Below, piece by piece: positions 44,198-56,046 of a stretch of DNA of 64,000 bases. The first letter of the stretch is position 1. The number at the start of each line of letters is the position of its first letter. This DNA comes from Dipodascopsis uninucleata var. uninucleata. Taxonomy: Eukaryota; Ascomycota; Lipomycetes; Lipomycetales; Lipomycetaceae. The notes beneath the pieces were generated by a model. The model did not search any database. It saw only the letters and a program-made list of their open reading frames with translations, and had not been told where the DNA came from. The stretch spans positions 1,014,501-1,078,500 of the forward strand of contig JAJLTO010000003.1 of the NCBI GenBank assembly GCA_030568195.1. The letters are read 5' to 3'. Made by a program: the position numbers and the translations under genes.

Positions 44198-46427
44198 AAA
44201 GCGTATGTCTGTATAAATATTGTGCTATAAACTATTAAAACTTCAGATGGTTTTTTCTTTTAATTAATGACTTTGGTTATTGTTCGCGTTTCGCGTGGGT
44301 TTGTTTTGTAAGGTTGGTTGGTTTATACGTGCGTTTCTTGTCCTGTCCGAGTTTTCATCATTTTTTTCCTTTTTCTAAAATAAAAAAAGAAAAATCTTTT
44401 TTGTGTTACATATAGCTTGTGCTTTACAAATGTTATGCAATGGATACGGTGCGTGCTGGTGGCCTAGATTAATTTTGTATCAAACATGTCATTTCATGAA
44501 TGATATTTGATTATTATAAGATGCGAAGAGTTGCCTTATATCGAATTGTGAAATATTTTTATATTTTATTCATTTTGATTATTATGGTCTTGATATTTAT
44601 ATATATTGTGTATGCATATGCTGTACATACGTATATATATTTATAGCCTATTTTCGACTATTCTTTCTTATCTTTTTTTTAAATTTTGTACTGCTTTTTT
44701 TACGTCTTATATTTTAATTTTTTTCATAATTATTTGCTCTGTAAACCGTTGTTTTCGAAGCGTCTGTTTATATTGTCGGCTCAAGTTGAAAGATTGCCGG
44801 CGCGATTTTGTACTGTGAAGGTGGTTTAGTTGGATTGGGTGTTAATTCCATTCGAAACTTCGCTTTGCTTATCGTTTTTTCGTTTTAATCAGTGAAGTTT
44901 GACGTGAGGCGGAAGAGAAAGAAAGAAAAAAACAGTAAGTCAAGATAGTATGTGTTCGTGTTTTTTTCATGAAAAGCTGAGGTTTTACGGGCGTGTGAGA
45001 AAAAGTCGGCGTTATATATATATGTATGTTAAGATGCATATAGTATATGTCTGTGTTATAGTTAAAGTGTTTGTGATTTTCATCTATTTTTTATTTATAT
45101 ATTTGATTGTTAATGTGAAACGGTGCTGGTTTTGAAGCGAGTATACGTTTGTCTAGGCGTTCAGTTGTATGGCACTCGAATGAAATATGAAAGTAGGGAG
45201 ATTTAAAGGATATGAATGTTTTATTCTTGCTTGAATTTAATCAAGAGTATATGATTCTTATTTCACTGTAATAAATTATGCACATATATATATATATATA
45301 TATATGCATGTATATATGTCCATCTTAGTGTATGTGTTTTTTTTTCAATTTGTAGACAACTAATTTTCCTAACATGAATGACCGTAATAAATAATATTCA
45401 TAATATGGATGATGTGGATAATGAATATTTTGTATTCATCAGTAATCCTGGATATCATAAAAGTCTGTTGTGTTCCGCTCGCACGTGAAAATGTAACTTC
45501 ATAGATTATATTTTCATACTATTCGACTACTCTTCTCTACATTATATTTCTAGCATCGGCAACTATGCTAATGAAAAATATATAATTTTGCATATTCCTG
45601 TATTGTAGTCAAATATGAGCCAACTGAATCTGGAGAATTTATAAAGCGTCTGCATATATATGATATATATGGATCGATTCTTAATCTGTCCAAAAAACTA
45701 TATGATTGGCATAACGAGGGCACAGCAACAAATGAAGCAATGTATCTAACAGTAATCAAAAAATATAGCTCGCCTACGACACTTTGCAGAAGAATTGTCT
45801 CATGGTCGAGTAAAGAAAGTAGTAAGACTAGCTAATATAACGAATGAACTCTGAATCCAGCTGCATACTGATCTCATTGTTATTAGTGATCTATTTGTTT
45901 ATATAGTCCAGAATCGAGATTCAATACCTAAGATACAAGTTTCAGCTCACTATAAGCTAAGATTGTGTACGTACCTATATATTATTTCGCAGTGACCTGT
46001 TCTTCTTATTCAGTTCGAATCAGCCAAAGTCCTCTTTCTGTATCATTCATTCATTTTGTTTTGCAATAGAATCTTTTAGAGAGAATAGTTATTCTTGAAC
46101 GCAGTAATATTGTTGGCATCTTCTCGAACAATTATTCTGTAGCTTTTGGAAGTTGAAAGGATTTTAGTAGCCGAAAACGGTACGAAATACTAAACAGAAG
46201 ACATCTTAATCTTACAAGAGCTAATAGATTTATCCGTGAATTGACATTCATTAAATTCATTGATCGAACCATATATTATTGTTGGTTCATGCTGTGCGAG
46301 TTTTCAAGATACTCAGATAAGCCAAACGCTTGTTAGCTGAGTATTTATCTCGAGGAATAAATAAAACGAGTATACGAAACGAAACGAAAAGCAAAACTGT
46401 CGACCCAGAGAGCATACTATTAAAAAA
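44198..46427. other. 2.2-kb T-rich region with a TA microsatellite
   Basis: The first ~950 bp are strongly T-rich on the plus strand, consistent with a long 3' UTR. A (TA)n run lies at about 45283..45305. CACGTGA occurs near 45482. Only short ORFs of AT-rich composition are present and none is supportable. The last ~500 bp would be the promoter of the next gene. Confidence 0.45.
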
Positions 46428-49284
46428 ATGGCATCATTACCTTCACTCATAGCTCTCATTTTCTCTGTGTTATCTTTTGATGTAAGGTTGCATATTAAGT
46501 CATAAGATCATTAACTGGTAGCTAACGCCGTGGACCGTAGCAACGAAAGCTTCTTTCTCTAGGTCTGAAAACTGCTTCTGGAAGTGGAGTGTCAAGATTG
46601 AAGACCAAAGCAACAAAGCAAAAGAGGGTGCTGCGACGACTACAAAAAACTAAGTATCGCCAAAGACGACGACGGCTGAGGTTATTAATTTTGGATTTTC
46701 TGCGTAGAGCTAGTGTAAGCGTAATCCCTTTCTTTTGCGAAGTTGCCTATGATTCTAATATTCTATTTGAATAGTTTCCTCGAGCTTCATTTTCTCAACG
46801 TCGGCAGTCTTTATCACATGAATCAGATGAGAGCTTCGACATATTTGATGAAAGTGATCTTCATTTTAATACTCTCTTCAGAACATTTAAAGGCAAGGTA
46901 AGGAAAGATAGAATTCGTTATTGTCAGTCTATTGCTCTAACAGTTTTTCTTTCAAGCGAATTGGAATTAAAGTCCAGAAATGCAAAGGTGCTACGCCAGA
47001 GGAAGTAGCTACTTTGAGTGGTACAGGTTTGTAGTCATGCAGTATACTGAACTCTAAACGAGAATATATGATATTGATATTTGTTATAGACACCGCTACA
47101 ATGACCAGAGGAAGGCATGACAAACAAGGGATATCACTTGTAGTGTTTGAGAGCTCTGCAAGTTCGATTCATGATGAGGATGATCACGATGCGGAAGATG
47201 ACAAAGTATCCTATAGAAGTAGCAAGACATTTGGTGATAGTTTTAGCGAGCCTTACGGTACAGAACTTGATCTCAGATCAACTGCTACTATTGCTGAATC
47301 ATTGCGAAATCCTGGTAACAACTGTGGTTTAAGCTCACCTACAATCACTTTCAGAAGTAGAAGAACGTCAGAAATTGACCAGCAATCGAACGATAGCGCG
47401 TCTGAATGTCGTAGAGTCTCGAGCTCCAGTACTTTGAGACCCGAAGCAAAAGGCGAAGACTTTCGGTCTTCCTTCAGTGTGTCTGAGGCAGATCGTCAAT
47501 CCATGCTTTCATACGAGCCAGGATATTCTTTGGAAGAGAGACATCATATACCATCTTTCACAAGTATTAGGTCTACTCGTCCATATCTTGAAGACGATTG
47601 CGAGTCACATTGTACCCGTGATACGATGACTCCAACGCGAAGAGAGTTTGATCCGGATAAAAAGTCAATCTCTTCAAATAGTTCGATGATACGTATGAGA
47701 ATGCCAGACTATATTTCAGAAACTGTTTCTCCTGTAAGCACTCTAAGAACTCCAGGTAATTCTGAATACGACAGGAAGTCTGTATCAACTATGTGTTTAG
47801 AGAATCTCTTTTCTTATCAAGAAATAGATCTTGAAGCAACGTTGAGGAGCATCAATGATAAAGAGACCAAGAGAGATAAGATATCATCACTCTTCACGCC
47901 AGATAAGACAAGACAAAAACTTAGAGAAAAAAAGAGAGAGACTGTTATGAGAAAGGGATCTAACAGTACGGCTTCTAGTATTTATGTCTTTGACGATGAA
48001 GACGATAGAAAAAGTGCATCAACACTTCGCGGACAATCTGATGCATTTAACATTATGTTCAATTCTGTTTTACATTTGAGAACTGAAGACGAAGGCAAAT
48101 TTGATAGGTTTGCTGTTGAAAAGGATATTGAAAGTGTTTCTAGTCTCTATACTCCCCAAGAAGGCTCTAATCCTGGAGCCAGAGTGTATAATTGTAGTAG
48201 AACTATGAATAGTCCAGATACTATAAAGACTCAGGATATGCTTTCGAGAACTTCCAGTGTAAACGGAAGTGAAGCCTTCAGAGAGACAAATTTTACGCAT
48301 ACAGGAGAGGGTAAAGGTGCATATTTGGAGATCATTGCAGATGAGTCCGGTAGACTGTTCTGTGACATTCATGGACCTGAATCTCAAGGAATAGCACTTG
48401 CTGAAACTGTACGTCAAATGGTTGAAGAAGAATCCGATGATGAGATGTCAATAGATGAAAACAGCGGTATTCTACAAGAGAGTGCAGATATTAATACTTC
48501 ACCACTCGTGTCACCATTTGACGCTCCAGCTGATGAAAAGGACTCGGCTTATAGTCAAACTAAGTTTCCATTTCATCATGACTACCTTTGGCAGTTGTTC
48601 TCCGCTAAGAGCACTCCACTGAAAAGCACTTTCTCCAGTGAAGCTACGACACCTACCCTGTCTAATGCTAACAGGAGACTGCAGCAAGACGATATGAATA
48701 TCTATTTTACAGAAGATGGTGATAGACCTGATCACACTAACAGACATAGTAAAGGCACTGCTGAAAGCTCTCAGGCAACTACTCCAAGAATTAATCAGAA
48801 ATTTGAGTATGACCCTATTGGTTTGGATCAGTTTGGCAATAAATTATTCTCCATCCTCAATGGTAATGATAGCGAGCCACAACTATCGGTAGGAAGACCA
48901 AGCAACACCACAACATCATCCCGGTCTCTAGATATGCTCACTCCAGTCAAATCACAAGTCGATACTCTTCCAGAAGATATAGACAGACAAATTCAGCTGG
49001 ATTTACAAGACAATATGTTCTTTTCTAGCCTGCATAAGCACGGTAAGAATGACAAACTCAAGGACACTTGTTTACGATGTGCAGAAGAAAGAGGGTATAC
49101 CGAACGAGTCATCTCGAAATTTCAGATATCCATTGCTGGTCTCCGAACAGAATACCATAAAAAGTGTATGAATGTGACTCAGAAGGATATTGATCTTACA
49201 GCTGCTTTGGCAAGATCTGAAGCTCAAATGGAGCTAATACTGGAGGCGGGTGAACGAAATCCCAAATATCTTAGTCTCAAGTAA
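46428..49284 (+). CDS. Large acidic Ser-rich protein with hydrophobic/Arg-rich N-terminus, unknown
   Basis: Five exons (46428..46481, 46541..46714, 46775..46897, 46957..47026, 47090..49284) give 871 residues. Exons 2-5 join in clear phase. Exon 1 is the best phase-compatible start, but its acceptor is ambiguous. Seen: a hydrophobic N-terminus (MASLPSLIALIFSVLSFD), then a very basic stretch (QRRRRLRLLILDFLRRAS), then RIGIKVQKCKGATPEEVATL. A ~600-residue Ser/Asp/Glu-rich disordered region follows. The C-terminal block is ordered, with INQKFEYDPIGLDQFGNKLF, SSLHKHGKNDKLKDTCLRCA (CLRC pair) and a helix ending LELILEAG-like (QMELILEAGERNPKYLSLK). No family was recognised. The N-terminus could be a signal anchor or a mitochondrial presequence. 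Confidence 0.65.
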
Positions 49285-49684
49285 CTGATTATGATGGTTT
49301 AGTATCTATATTCTCTTCTCTATTAAAATTCCTTTTACATACCACAGATATCCTATTCTTGTTTATAATTTATTGTGTTTTTTTCTGTGATGTCATTTCT
49401 CTTGGTTCTAAACTAATACCTCTGTTCCATTGATAAAGAGAGGTGCAGAGACTTAACTATTTCTGTATATAATCATATAATGTTTTCGTATTTTATTCGG
49501 ACAAAAAAAAATATATATTATCACTCTGTACTATAATAAATGGTATTAGGAGATTGTTTATTAGCACTAAACAATCAAAGAAAAAAGAGGTAATCAATCC
49601 AAAAAGACCCAAAACTCATCCGCTATTCAAAATACAAAAAGCATGGCTCAGGTCCAGAACAATTATTGCAGTATACTATAGAAT
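49285..49684. other. Convergent 3' spacer
   Basis: 400 bp of AT-rich DNA between two gene 3' ends. Nothing else seen. Confidence 0.5.
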
Positions 49685-51011
49685 CTAATACATAGCTGTT
49701 TCACTTTCAAGCATGTCCCATAGCCTCTTTGATGTCCCTCTCTTCAATAGACCCTGCTTGGTACTTGACCTTGGAGAACCAAATCTACCCCAAGGAACAA
49801 AATATGCCCCATTATCTTTCTCCGTAATTTTGGGAGAAAACCCCGCAAATAACTCGGTAAGGGCACCTAAGCGGCAGTCGAAAGTTACATATTTCTAGAT
49901 ATTTGAAGTATGGCGTGTCAGCAATGCTTATATATCCCGGCTCTCTCTTACAAGAGTAACATAGTACTCGAGAGCTATAAAAAGAGAAGCAGATACTTAC
50001 AACCAAAGCCTTTTCTATATTGGTAGTATATTGATAAAGATTAGAATTCAGATGACCAGGATTAAGAGCCTTAATAAAGAACAGATTACAATTAGTATTC
50101 CCAACATATTTCTGTTTATAGAGTAATAACTTTTGTTACTAACAAGACTTAAAACACCAGTGTCTTTGCACCTTTGGGCATATTCGTAGCCTAGAAGAAT
50201 ATCACCAGCTTTGCTCTGCGCATATTTTGTAAATCTACTGCCCTTAGTTTTTTCATAGTTCACATCGTCCCAGTTTATTCCGTCCGGAGAGGGTGCCAAG
50301 TTATTTGCATCCGAGGCAACCCACATAACACGGACCGAAGCAGGAGGTGCAGTTTTCGCTGTTTCAACTATAGTCTTTTCAAGATATCTGTGTAAAACAA
50401 AATGGGCTACCACATTTACTCCCCATTGCAGTTCATAACCCTATAAAAGTGAAGGTCAGGAGTTAGTATAATTCACAGCATAATTCACAACACATAATGT
50501 AGCAAAAAAAAAGGTAGAAGAATCAACTTCACTGACCTGAACTGACTTTGAGCCTTCGGGAGGCTGCATAACCCCAGCATTGTACCAAACCGAGTCAAGC
50601 CTCTTCGTCTTTGAAAGCAACTCTTCCGCACCAGGTTTAATGGTGGTCAGGTCTGCTAAGTCCATGTAGATAAGTTCCATACGACCAAAAGATGGAGCTT
50701 TGCAGTCTTTGGCAGGACTGCTCATAATCCTCTCGCAGACTTCTTTGAACAGCTCTCTGTTTCTTGCAGCGACAAAAACAGTTGCATTTTTCCAGTATAA
50801 AATCCGAAGTAATTCATATCCAATACCAGCGGTAGCCCCAGTAATGAAATATACCTACGTACGTGATATATGTTAATACTCAGTAGTCTTTAAATATAGA
50901 CAATTATTTATTAAATTATACACGCACCTTACCCTGCAAGTCAGGTAAGTCCTTCTCCGTGAAGCTTGGGCTAGGCGGATATAGCTCAGTCACTGTCTGC
51001 CAAAGACTCAT
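49685..51011 (-). CDS. Short-chain dehydrogenase/reductase
   Basis: NAD(P)-dependent oxidoreductase with a Rossmann fold, close to the retinol-dehydrogenase/protochlorophyllide-reductase-like SDRs common in fungi. Five exons (50928..51011, 50537..50854, 50144..50440, 50001..50069, 49685..49894) give 325 residues, all in phase. Seen: the cofactor loop VYFITGATAGIGYELLRIL, NAG motif (WYNAGVMQPP), catalytic Ser in VMWVASDANNL, catalytic YxxxK as YAQSKAGD, and LNPGHLNSNLYQY after it. The C-terminus is GALTELFAGFSPKI, typical of this SDR branch. All catalytic residues are present. The substrate cannot be inferred. There is no signal peptide or membrane anchor. Confidence 0.88.
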
Positions 51012-51227
51012 TCTGATTGTTAAGGCTACTGTTGGTGTATATGAGAAACTTGGGATTAAGGTTGGGAAATTTATTATATCTTTCGTATCGCTCGAATATT
51101 AGTGATGATGGCCTTGCGAACTTCCCAATGTATAACATATTTGTGAACTTTCTTTAGATAGCATAGTCGAAATCTATCAGATTTAAAAAATATATTAACA
51201 ATATCTATGACCAAAACATATGAACTT

Positions 51228-52562
51228 CTAATTAAGATCTACAGAAGCCATAGGACCAAGTGCAAGGGGACCAGTGGTTAGACGCTTTTTCCAACGTCTG
51301 CCGTCTCCCTGTCCAACCATTATTGTTCCTATCGCGAACAGAGATTCGTCTATAATGATTGCGGCATTATTATCGGAAACTTGAATAAACTCGTATCTGC
51401 CAAATGCCCAGTTAAATATAACTTTTACAGGTCCATTAGTAATCATACTCGCTTTTGCAGGGAAATCAGGTAAAACCTGTGTAGGTGCCTGGATGATAAA
51501 CTTGATTCGATATATTTCATCTTTGGGTGCAGTGTCAATGAACTTGAATAGTCCAGCTAATTCAAGTCCGTCACTAAATTCACTCTTGGAAATAGAAACA
51601 GTTAATGTTTCTATCTCAGATAAGTGTTCTTCCTTGTTGAAATGGTCATGACCATCCACAGACATATGACTGTGATCATGACAACAATCTATCTTTGATG
51701 CTACTGCCAACTTAGAGTCCAGTCCAATGATAGCTTCAAAAGGAATGTAACCATGGTCGCTTTTAATTTTAGGCGTATCTGTGTTAAGATCATTTACTCT
51801 GTCCAACACAAGGTCATATCGGCGCTCGTTTACTTGCTCCCATTTATTGAGCACGATTAAATCAGTGTATTGTGCCTGCATCTTAGCCGTCATCGAGGTA
51901 TCTGCATATCCAGTAAAATTTTCGACATCGATTATATTTATAACTCCATCAAGTCTAATACCACGTCCAACGCCAGCTTGTTTAAACTCCTTGGCAAGGT
52001 CTCGTAGTTGAATAGAAATTGTTGCCGGAAACGCACTTCCTGATGTCTCGACTATAATTCTATCAGGATTGTACTTATTCTGAATCTCTAGTATTGCCTC
52101 ACGCATCTGTCCGGTTAAAACGCAGCAGAGACAACCATTCAGCATTTCTGATACACCAGCAAGGTTTCTACTAGTCTCTGATGCTAAGATGGAATCGACT
52201 ATATCAAAAAGAATTAAGGACAAAGGAAATTAGTAATTACTATGAGATGATATCTTGAAAATTGACGAGAAGTACTCACTTTTTACATCTCCATATTCGT
52301 TCTTCAAGACCGCTACTCTATAGTTATCGGGGAGTTGTTTCAGTAGAGCTATTATCATTTTATCTTATTAGATGACATGGTCAAATTTTTTGCGTTGCTA
52401 GAGGACTTACAAATCATTAATGTTGTTTTACCAGCGCCTGCAAACTGTTAGTAAACCTGTTCTAATTGATACTATAATGGGTTCGCACCGATAAAATTGT
52501 AAATGGGTATATTCACCTAAGAATCCTGTTAAAACAGTGATCGGGGTAGGTTCAATAATCAT
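51228..52562 (-). CDS. CobW/COG0523-family GTPase, probable metal chaperone
   Basis: G3E-type P-loop GTPase, probably handling zinc or another metal. Four exons (52517..52562, 52411..52437, 52280..52348, 51228..52198) give 370 residues. Exon 2 is only 27 nt and encodes most of the P-loop. Seen: Walker A GFLGAGKTTLM across the exon 1/2 join, NEYGDV, the metal-binding CxCC motif as LNGCLCCVLTGQM, IIVETSGSA (switch II), and NKWE in place of the usual NKxD base-recognition motif. A His/Cys patch lies near residue 220 (CCHDHSHMSVDGHDH). A CobW C-terminal domain follows. The VLTGQM context differs from Zng1-type proteins (SVKD), suggesting a separate subfamily. Confidence 0.85.
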
Positions 52563-52883
52563 TTTTAGATGTTAGCACTTTGTCGTACCAGAACCTGTTA
52601 TGTACCTAAAGTTCTATAGTTTGTTGGAGTTTAACAATTGTTTGCGTTGAGTATAAAATCTCAGTGATCAATTTGGGATATCTTCATTTTAAGACTTAAT
52701 AATGCTTCACAAAATCTGGTTTGTAAATGTTTTCCATTCATTTTACGTATACACTTAAGCAGCTTTAATCAAAGCACTCATAACGCCTCCTGCACAATCG
52801 CATTTATAGATCAAGTGAAACAGGCACTTCTTATAGATTTATATATACTGAACCAGTGTTATTGATGACAAAGATTAATTAAA
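52563..52883. promoter_or_regulatory. Divergent promoter CobW-like / signal peptide peptidase
   Basis: A short shared upstream region of about 320 bp. AT-rich, with no specific site that I can support. Confidence 0.4.
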
Positions 52884-54296
52884 ATGGATATTTCAGTACC
52901 TCACAACAGGTTTTTTGATTTCCTAGAGCAACATGATGTTGACCCTGTTTTACTCACTTACATGGTTTTGCTAATCTCAGCTACGGCTGTGATATACAGT
53001 GGATCGCATGCTACATTACATAAACCAGATACTGCACTTCCTCCGGATCCTACAGATGAGAACTTTGATCCCTCCGATCTATCTATACCTAGTTCGAAGG
53101 AGAAGTTGATGGAAGAGGATGCTTATTTAATGCCAGTGATGGGCGGATTCATGCTGGTTGGACTATACTTTTTGATCAAGAAGCTTGACAGAAAATACAT
53201 AGAGATATTCTTAAACTCATATTTTGCGTTATTTGGTGTCGTTGCAGTCGCCACTGCTTCAGGATCATTACTAAATGCATTCAACAGACACTTCAAGATG
53301 CCACTTCGCAGGTGGAAAATTGTGATTGTCGAAAACCCACCATATGAGGATGCAAACGGCAAAATTATTAAACGACCTTATGAAAAGGAAAATATAGGAG
53401 CTGATATGGAATCGGAGAAGGCTAGAGAAGATTTGCGCGCGCAGCTTTTGAAGCGTCCTACTATTAATCAGATTTTCAGTCCTTCATTTATTCTGTCTCG
53501 TTATCAGCTAGCTAAGAAGCTAGATTCCATGGCACCTAAGGAAGAAGAAGTTGCAAAGTGGTTTATAACTTCGGCAGACATAACCGGATGGCCAATTGGT
53601 CTTGGGGTTGTGCTTGGCAATTGGTATACTCAAAATTGGATTCTCGGAAATATTTTAGGTGCCAGCTTTGCATTCAGCAGTATCAAGTTATTGACTATTG
53701 ATTCATTTAAGACTGGATTTATTCTTCTTAGTGGCCTGTTCTTCTACGATATTTTCTTTGTCTTCGGTACAGATATTATGGTTACGGTTGCTACATCACT
53801 TACAGTTCCTATTAAATTAACTGCTCCTCGACCTGCCACTGCTTCAACACCACAGGGCTCAAACGCCATGTTGGGTCTAGGGGACATCATTGTTCCCGCG
53901 ATCTTTCTTTCTCTATGTCTTCGGTTTGATTTATGGAACTTTCATCGCAAGAATCCAAATCTACCATATTCATCTGCGCGTAAGTTCCCAAAGCCATTCT
54001 TTACAGCGGGAATTGTCCTCTATGTTGTTGCGTTAACAACTACTATCTTTGTCATGCACTATTTCAAAACTGCTCAACCAGCCTTGTTATACCTTTGTCC
54101 TGGTATTGCAGGTGCTGCTATGGCTACAGCCATTGTAAAAAAGGAATGGTCCATCATCTGGAGTTACAAAGAAGAATCAGAAGATGACCAAAAAAAGAAA
54201 ATTGAAGAGAAAGAGAAGGAAAAAAATTCGAGTTCAGTGGATGAAAGTGAGCCACAAGAAGTTGCAGTAGATTCTACCGATGAAAAGACGATTTGA
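52884..54296 (+). CDS. Signal peptide peptidase (presenilin-like aspartic protease)
   Basis: Intramembrane aspartyl protease of the ER that cleaves leftover signal peptides and tail-anchored substrates. A single exon of 470 residues. Seen: about nine hydrophobic segments; the first catalytic motif YD in GLFFYDIFFVFGTDIMVTVA (Asp ~289); the second, GLGD, in AMLGLGDIIVPAIF (Asp ~334); and the conserved PAL motif as QPALLYLCPG (~395). All three active-site motifs are intact, so the enzyme should be functional. The tail is Lys/Glu-rich and disordered (DDQKKKIEEKEKEK). A transmembrane segment near residue 22 (VLLTYMVLLISATAVIY) precedes a lumenal Pro/Asp-rich loop. The yeast counterpart is Ypf1. 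Confidence 0.94.
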   Translation: MDISVPHNRFFDFLEQHDVDPVLLTYMVLLISATAVIYSGSHATLHKPDTALPPDPTDENFDPSDLSIPSSKEKLMEEDAYLMPVMGGFMLVGLYFLIKKLDRKYIEIFLNSYFALFGVVAVATASGSLLNAFNRHFKMPLRRWKIVIVENPPYEDANGKIIKRPYEKENIGADMESEKAREDLRAQLLKRPTINQIFSPSFILSRYQLAKKLDSMAPKEEEVAKWFITSADITGWPIGLGVVLGNWYTQNWILGNILGASFAFSSIKLLTIDSFKTGFILLSGLFFYDIFFVFGTDIMVTVATSLTVPIKLTAPRPATASTPQGSNAMLGLGDIIVPAIFLSLCLRFDLWNFHRKNPNLPYSSARKFPKPFFTAGIVLYVVALTTTIFVMHYFKTAQPALLYLCPGIAGAAMATAIVKKEWSIIWSYKEESEDDQKKKIEEKEKEKNSSSVDESEPQEVAVDSTDEKTI

Positions 54297-54686
54297 AGGT
54301 ATTCATACTATTCATGATGTCTATATATACAACTGCAAATCACTTTTTACTTTCTGATATTTAAAATTGTATCTTTATAGCATAAATTCATCCCTAATCT
54401 TGTAATCCTCAACTTCCTCGCTCACCAGCTGATTTATACTTACGCAGATTACGCAGATGTAGAAACAATGTATACCTATGTGTACAAGTATCTATGCTAT
54501 AATATATTTGTCAATGCATAGTCTCTCGTGTGCTCACTATACATTAGGTAAATATTCCATCCGGATACCAAAAGAAAAAGTAGATTATCGTCGACTCTTT
54601 CGATTTATCATCAACAATCAAAAGCAGGTTAGAAGCTGGCGCAAATACGTAATACCTACTACGCCATAACTTCTAAAACCGAGATC
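54297..54686. other. Convergent 3' spacer
   Basis: 390 bp between the signal peptide peptidase and NAA50 3' ends. Nothing supportable. Confidence 0.5.
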
Positions 54687-55276
54687 TTACTCTATAGCTT
54701 TCCGTAAGATGTAAGCATCTCCAGCAGGTTCCATTTTACGGTAATAGCCCTTTATAAGTTCACCCTTCGCAAATCCAAGACGCTCATACCATGCTAACGC
54801 ATCTTCATTTTCAACCCACACGTGGCAGTATACTTCCTTCACAAACATGATCTTTGCTTGCTCCAAGATATGCTCTACTAACTTTCGACCAATACCATAA
54901 TTTCTATAAGGGGACAGCACTGCTAGAGTCATGATGTATATTTTCGTATTTTCCTTGTGAGAAGGTGGTGTTTCTAGTGAACATCTAATTGCTCCAATAG
55001 GTATCTCATTAAAGTAAGCTATAAAGATATAAATTACTATTAGTGATAGCTCTTTGTTATCTAACTACTTATATATTTTGTTTAGATGTACAAAAACTCT
55101 CGACAAATATGACTTCCAGACAACATACCTAGCTTAACGAGCTCTCCAACCGTCAAACTCTCCTTGTACCATGCATCTGAGTAGGATGTTGGCAAAACTA
55201 CAGTATTGATCTTGCGCAAAATCCCCAGGTTATTTGGGGTCAAGTCATCTAAAACAATACTATATTTTGCAACCAT
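54687..55276 (-). CDS. NAA50: N-alpha-acetyltransferase 50 (San)
   Basis: GNAT-fold acetyltransferase that acetylates Met-initiated N-termini and, in animals, associates with NatA and cohesion. Two exons (55129..55276, 54687..55018) give 159 residues, the usual size. Seen: VLDDLTPNNLGILRKINTVV, then LPTSYSDAWYKE, LVKLAYFNEIPIGAI across the splice junction, IYIMTLAVLSPYRNYGIGRK (acetyl-CoA loop), and EDALAWYERLGFAKGELIKG, ending with YYRKMEPAGDAYILRK. These correspond block for block to human NAA50, including the substrate-binding YYKRIEP region (YYRKMEP). Budding yeast has only a degenerate Nat5, so this copy looks catalytically intact. It is divergent from BRE1. Confidence 0.93.
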
Positions 55277-56046
55277 CTTGTCATACAGTTCCCTAGATAT
55301 TATGAAAGTATCAAATCCAGATTTCTAGTCAATTGGCGTTGCTCTTCAATAGTCCAGCAGTGTAATCTTTAGTTGACTTTATTAACTCGTAGCTAAATTT
55401 TTTCATCTGAAAGCGTCAAAACTATTAGTGCTGTAATATTTATTATAGAGTATATTTCAGTCCCATTCTCCCGCCTTGCTATTTTTTAGTACTGCCGAAA
55501 ATAAGAATTTTATATTTTTCATTTTTCCCTTTTTTTAATAAATACATCCGATTGACAAGCAATTCGCCAGATATATAATCAAGAAAGGTTTATATATAGT
55601 AAATTTTTTAGCTTGCCTCCTAGGAGATTGCGTATATCAGGCTGACGAATACAAGGTCGACAAGGGGGTTATATGGTGTGTTGCCCTTTCAGAAGAAAAC
55701 CAAATTGGTCTTGTTAGAGCACTACAAACCTGAATTTATTTCTTTGTAGTAAATCAGGAGTGCTTCAAGTTAATATCTGGTTGCAAGAAACTCTGAGCAA
55801 AAACGAAGACTTGTAATTATTGGATGTGTTTTTTGATGAGAGTGTGAAGATCGTGAAATATATTTGGTTTGATACGAAGGTTATCAGTGGTTTGCCATCG
55901 GCAAAAACAGCAGAATATACCATCGGGAGCATATAGTAGTATATTATATTTAGATATATTTGTTTAGATATATTTGTTGGCGATTATCTATTTATTGATC
56001 TATCAAGTTAAGGTGGCGTTCTTGCACATGAGAATCATTAGTTCTC
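55277..56046. promoter_or_regulatory. Divergent region NAA50 / BRE1
   Basis: 770 bp, AT-rich, holding both promoters. I see no convincing motif. Confidence 0.4.

Noticed and set aside
45283-45305. (TA)n run as a possible origin or centromere element
   Set aside because: Simple dinucleotide run in a spacer. No other centromere or origin feature is present, so it is treated as a microsatellite.
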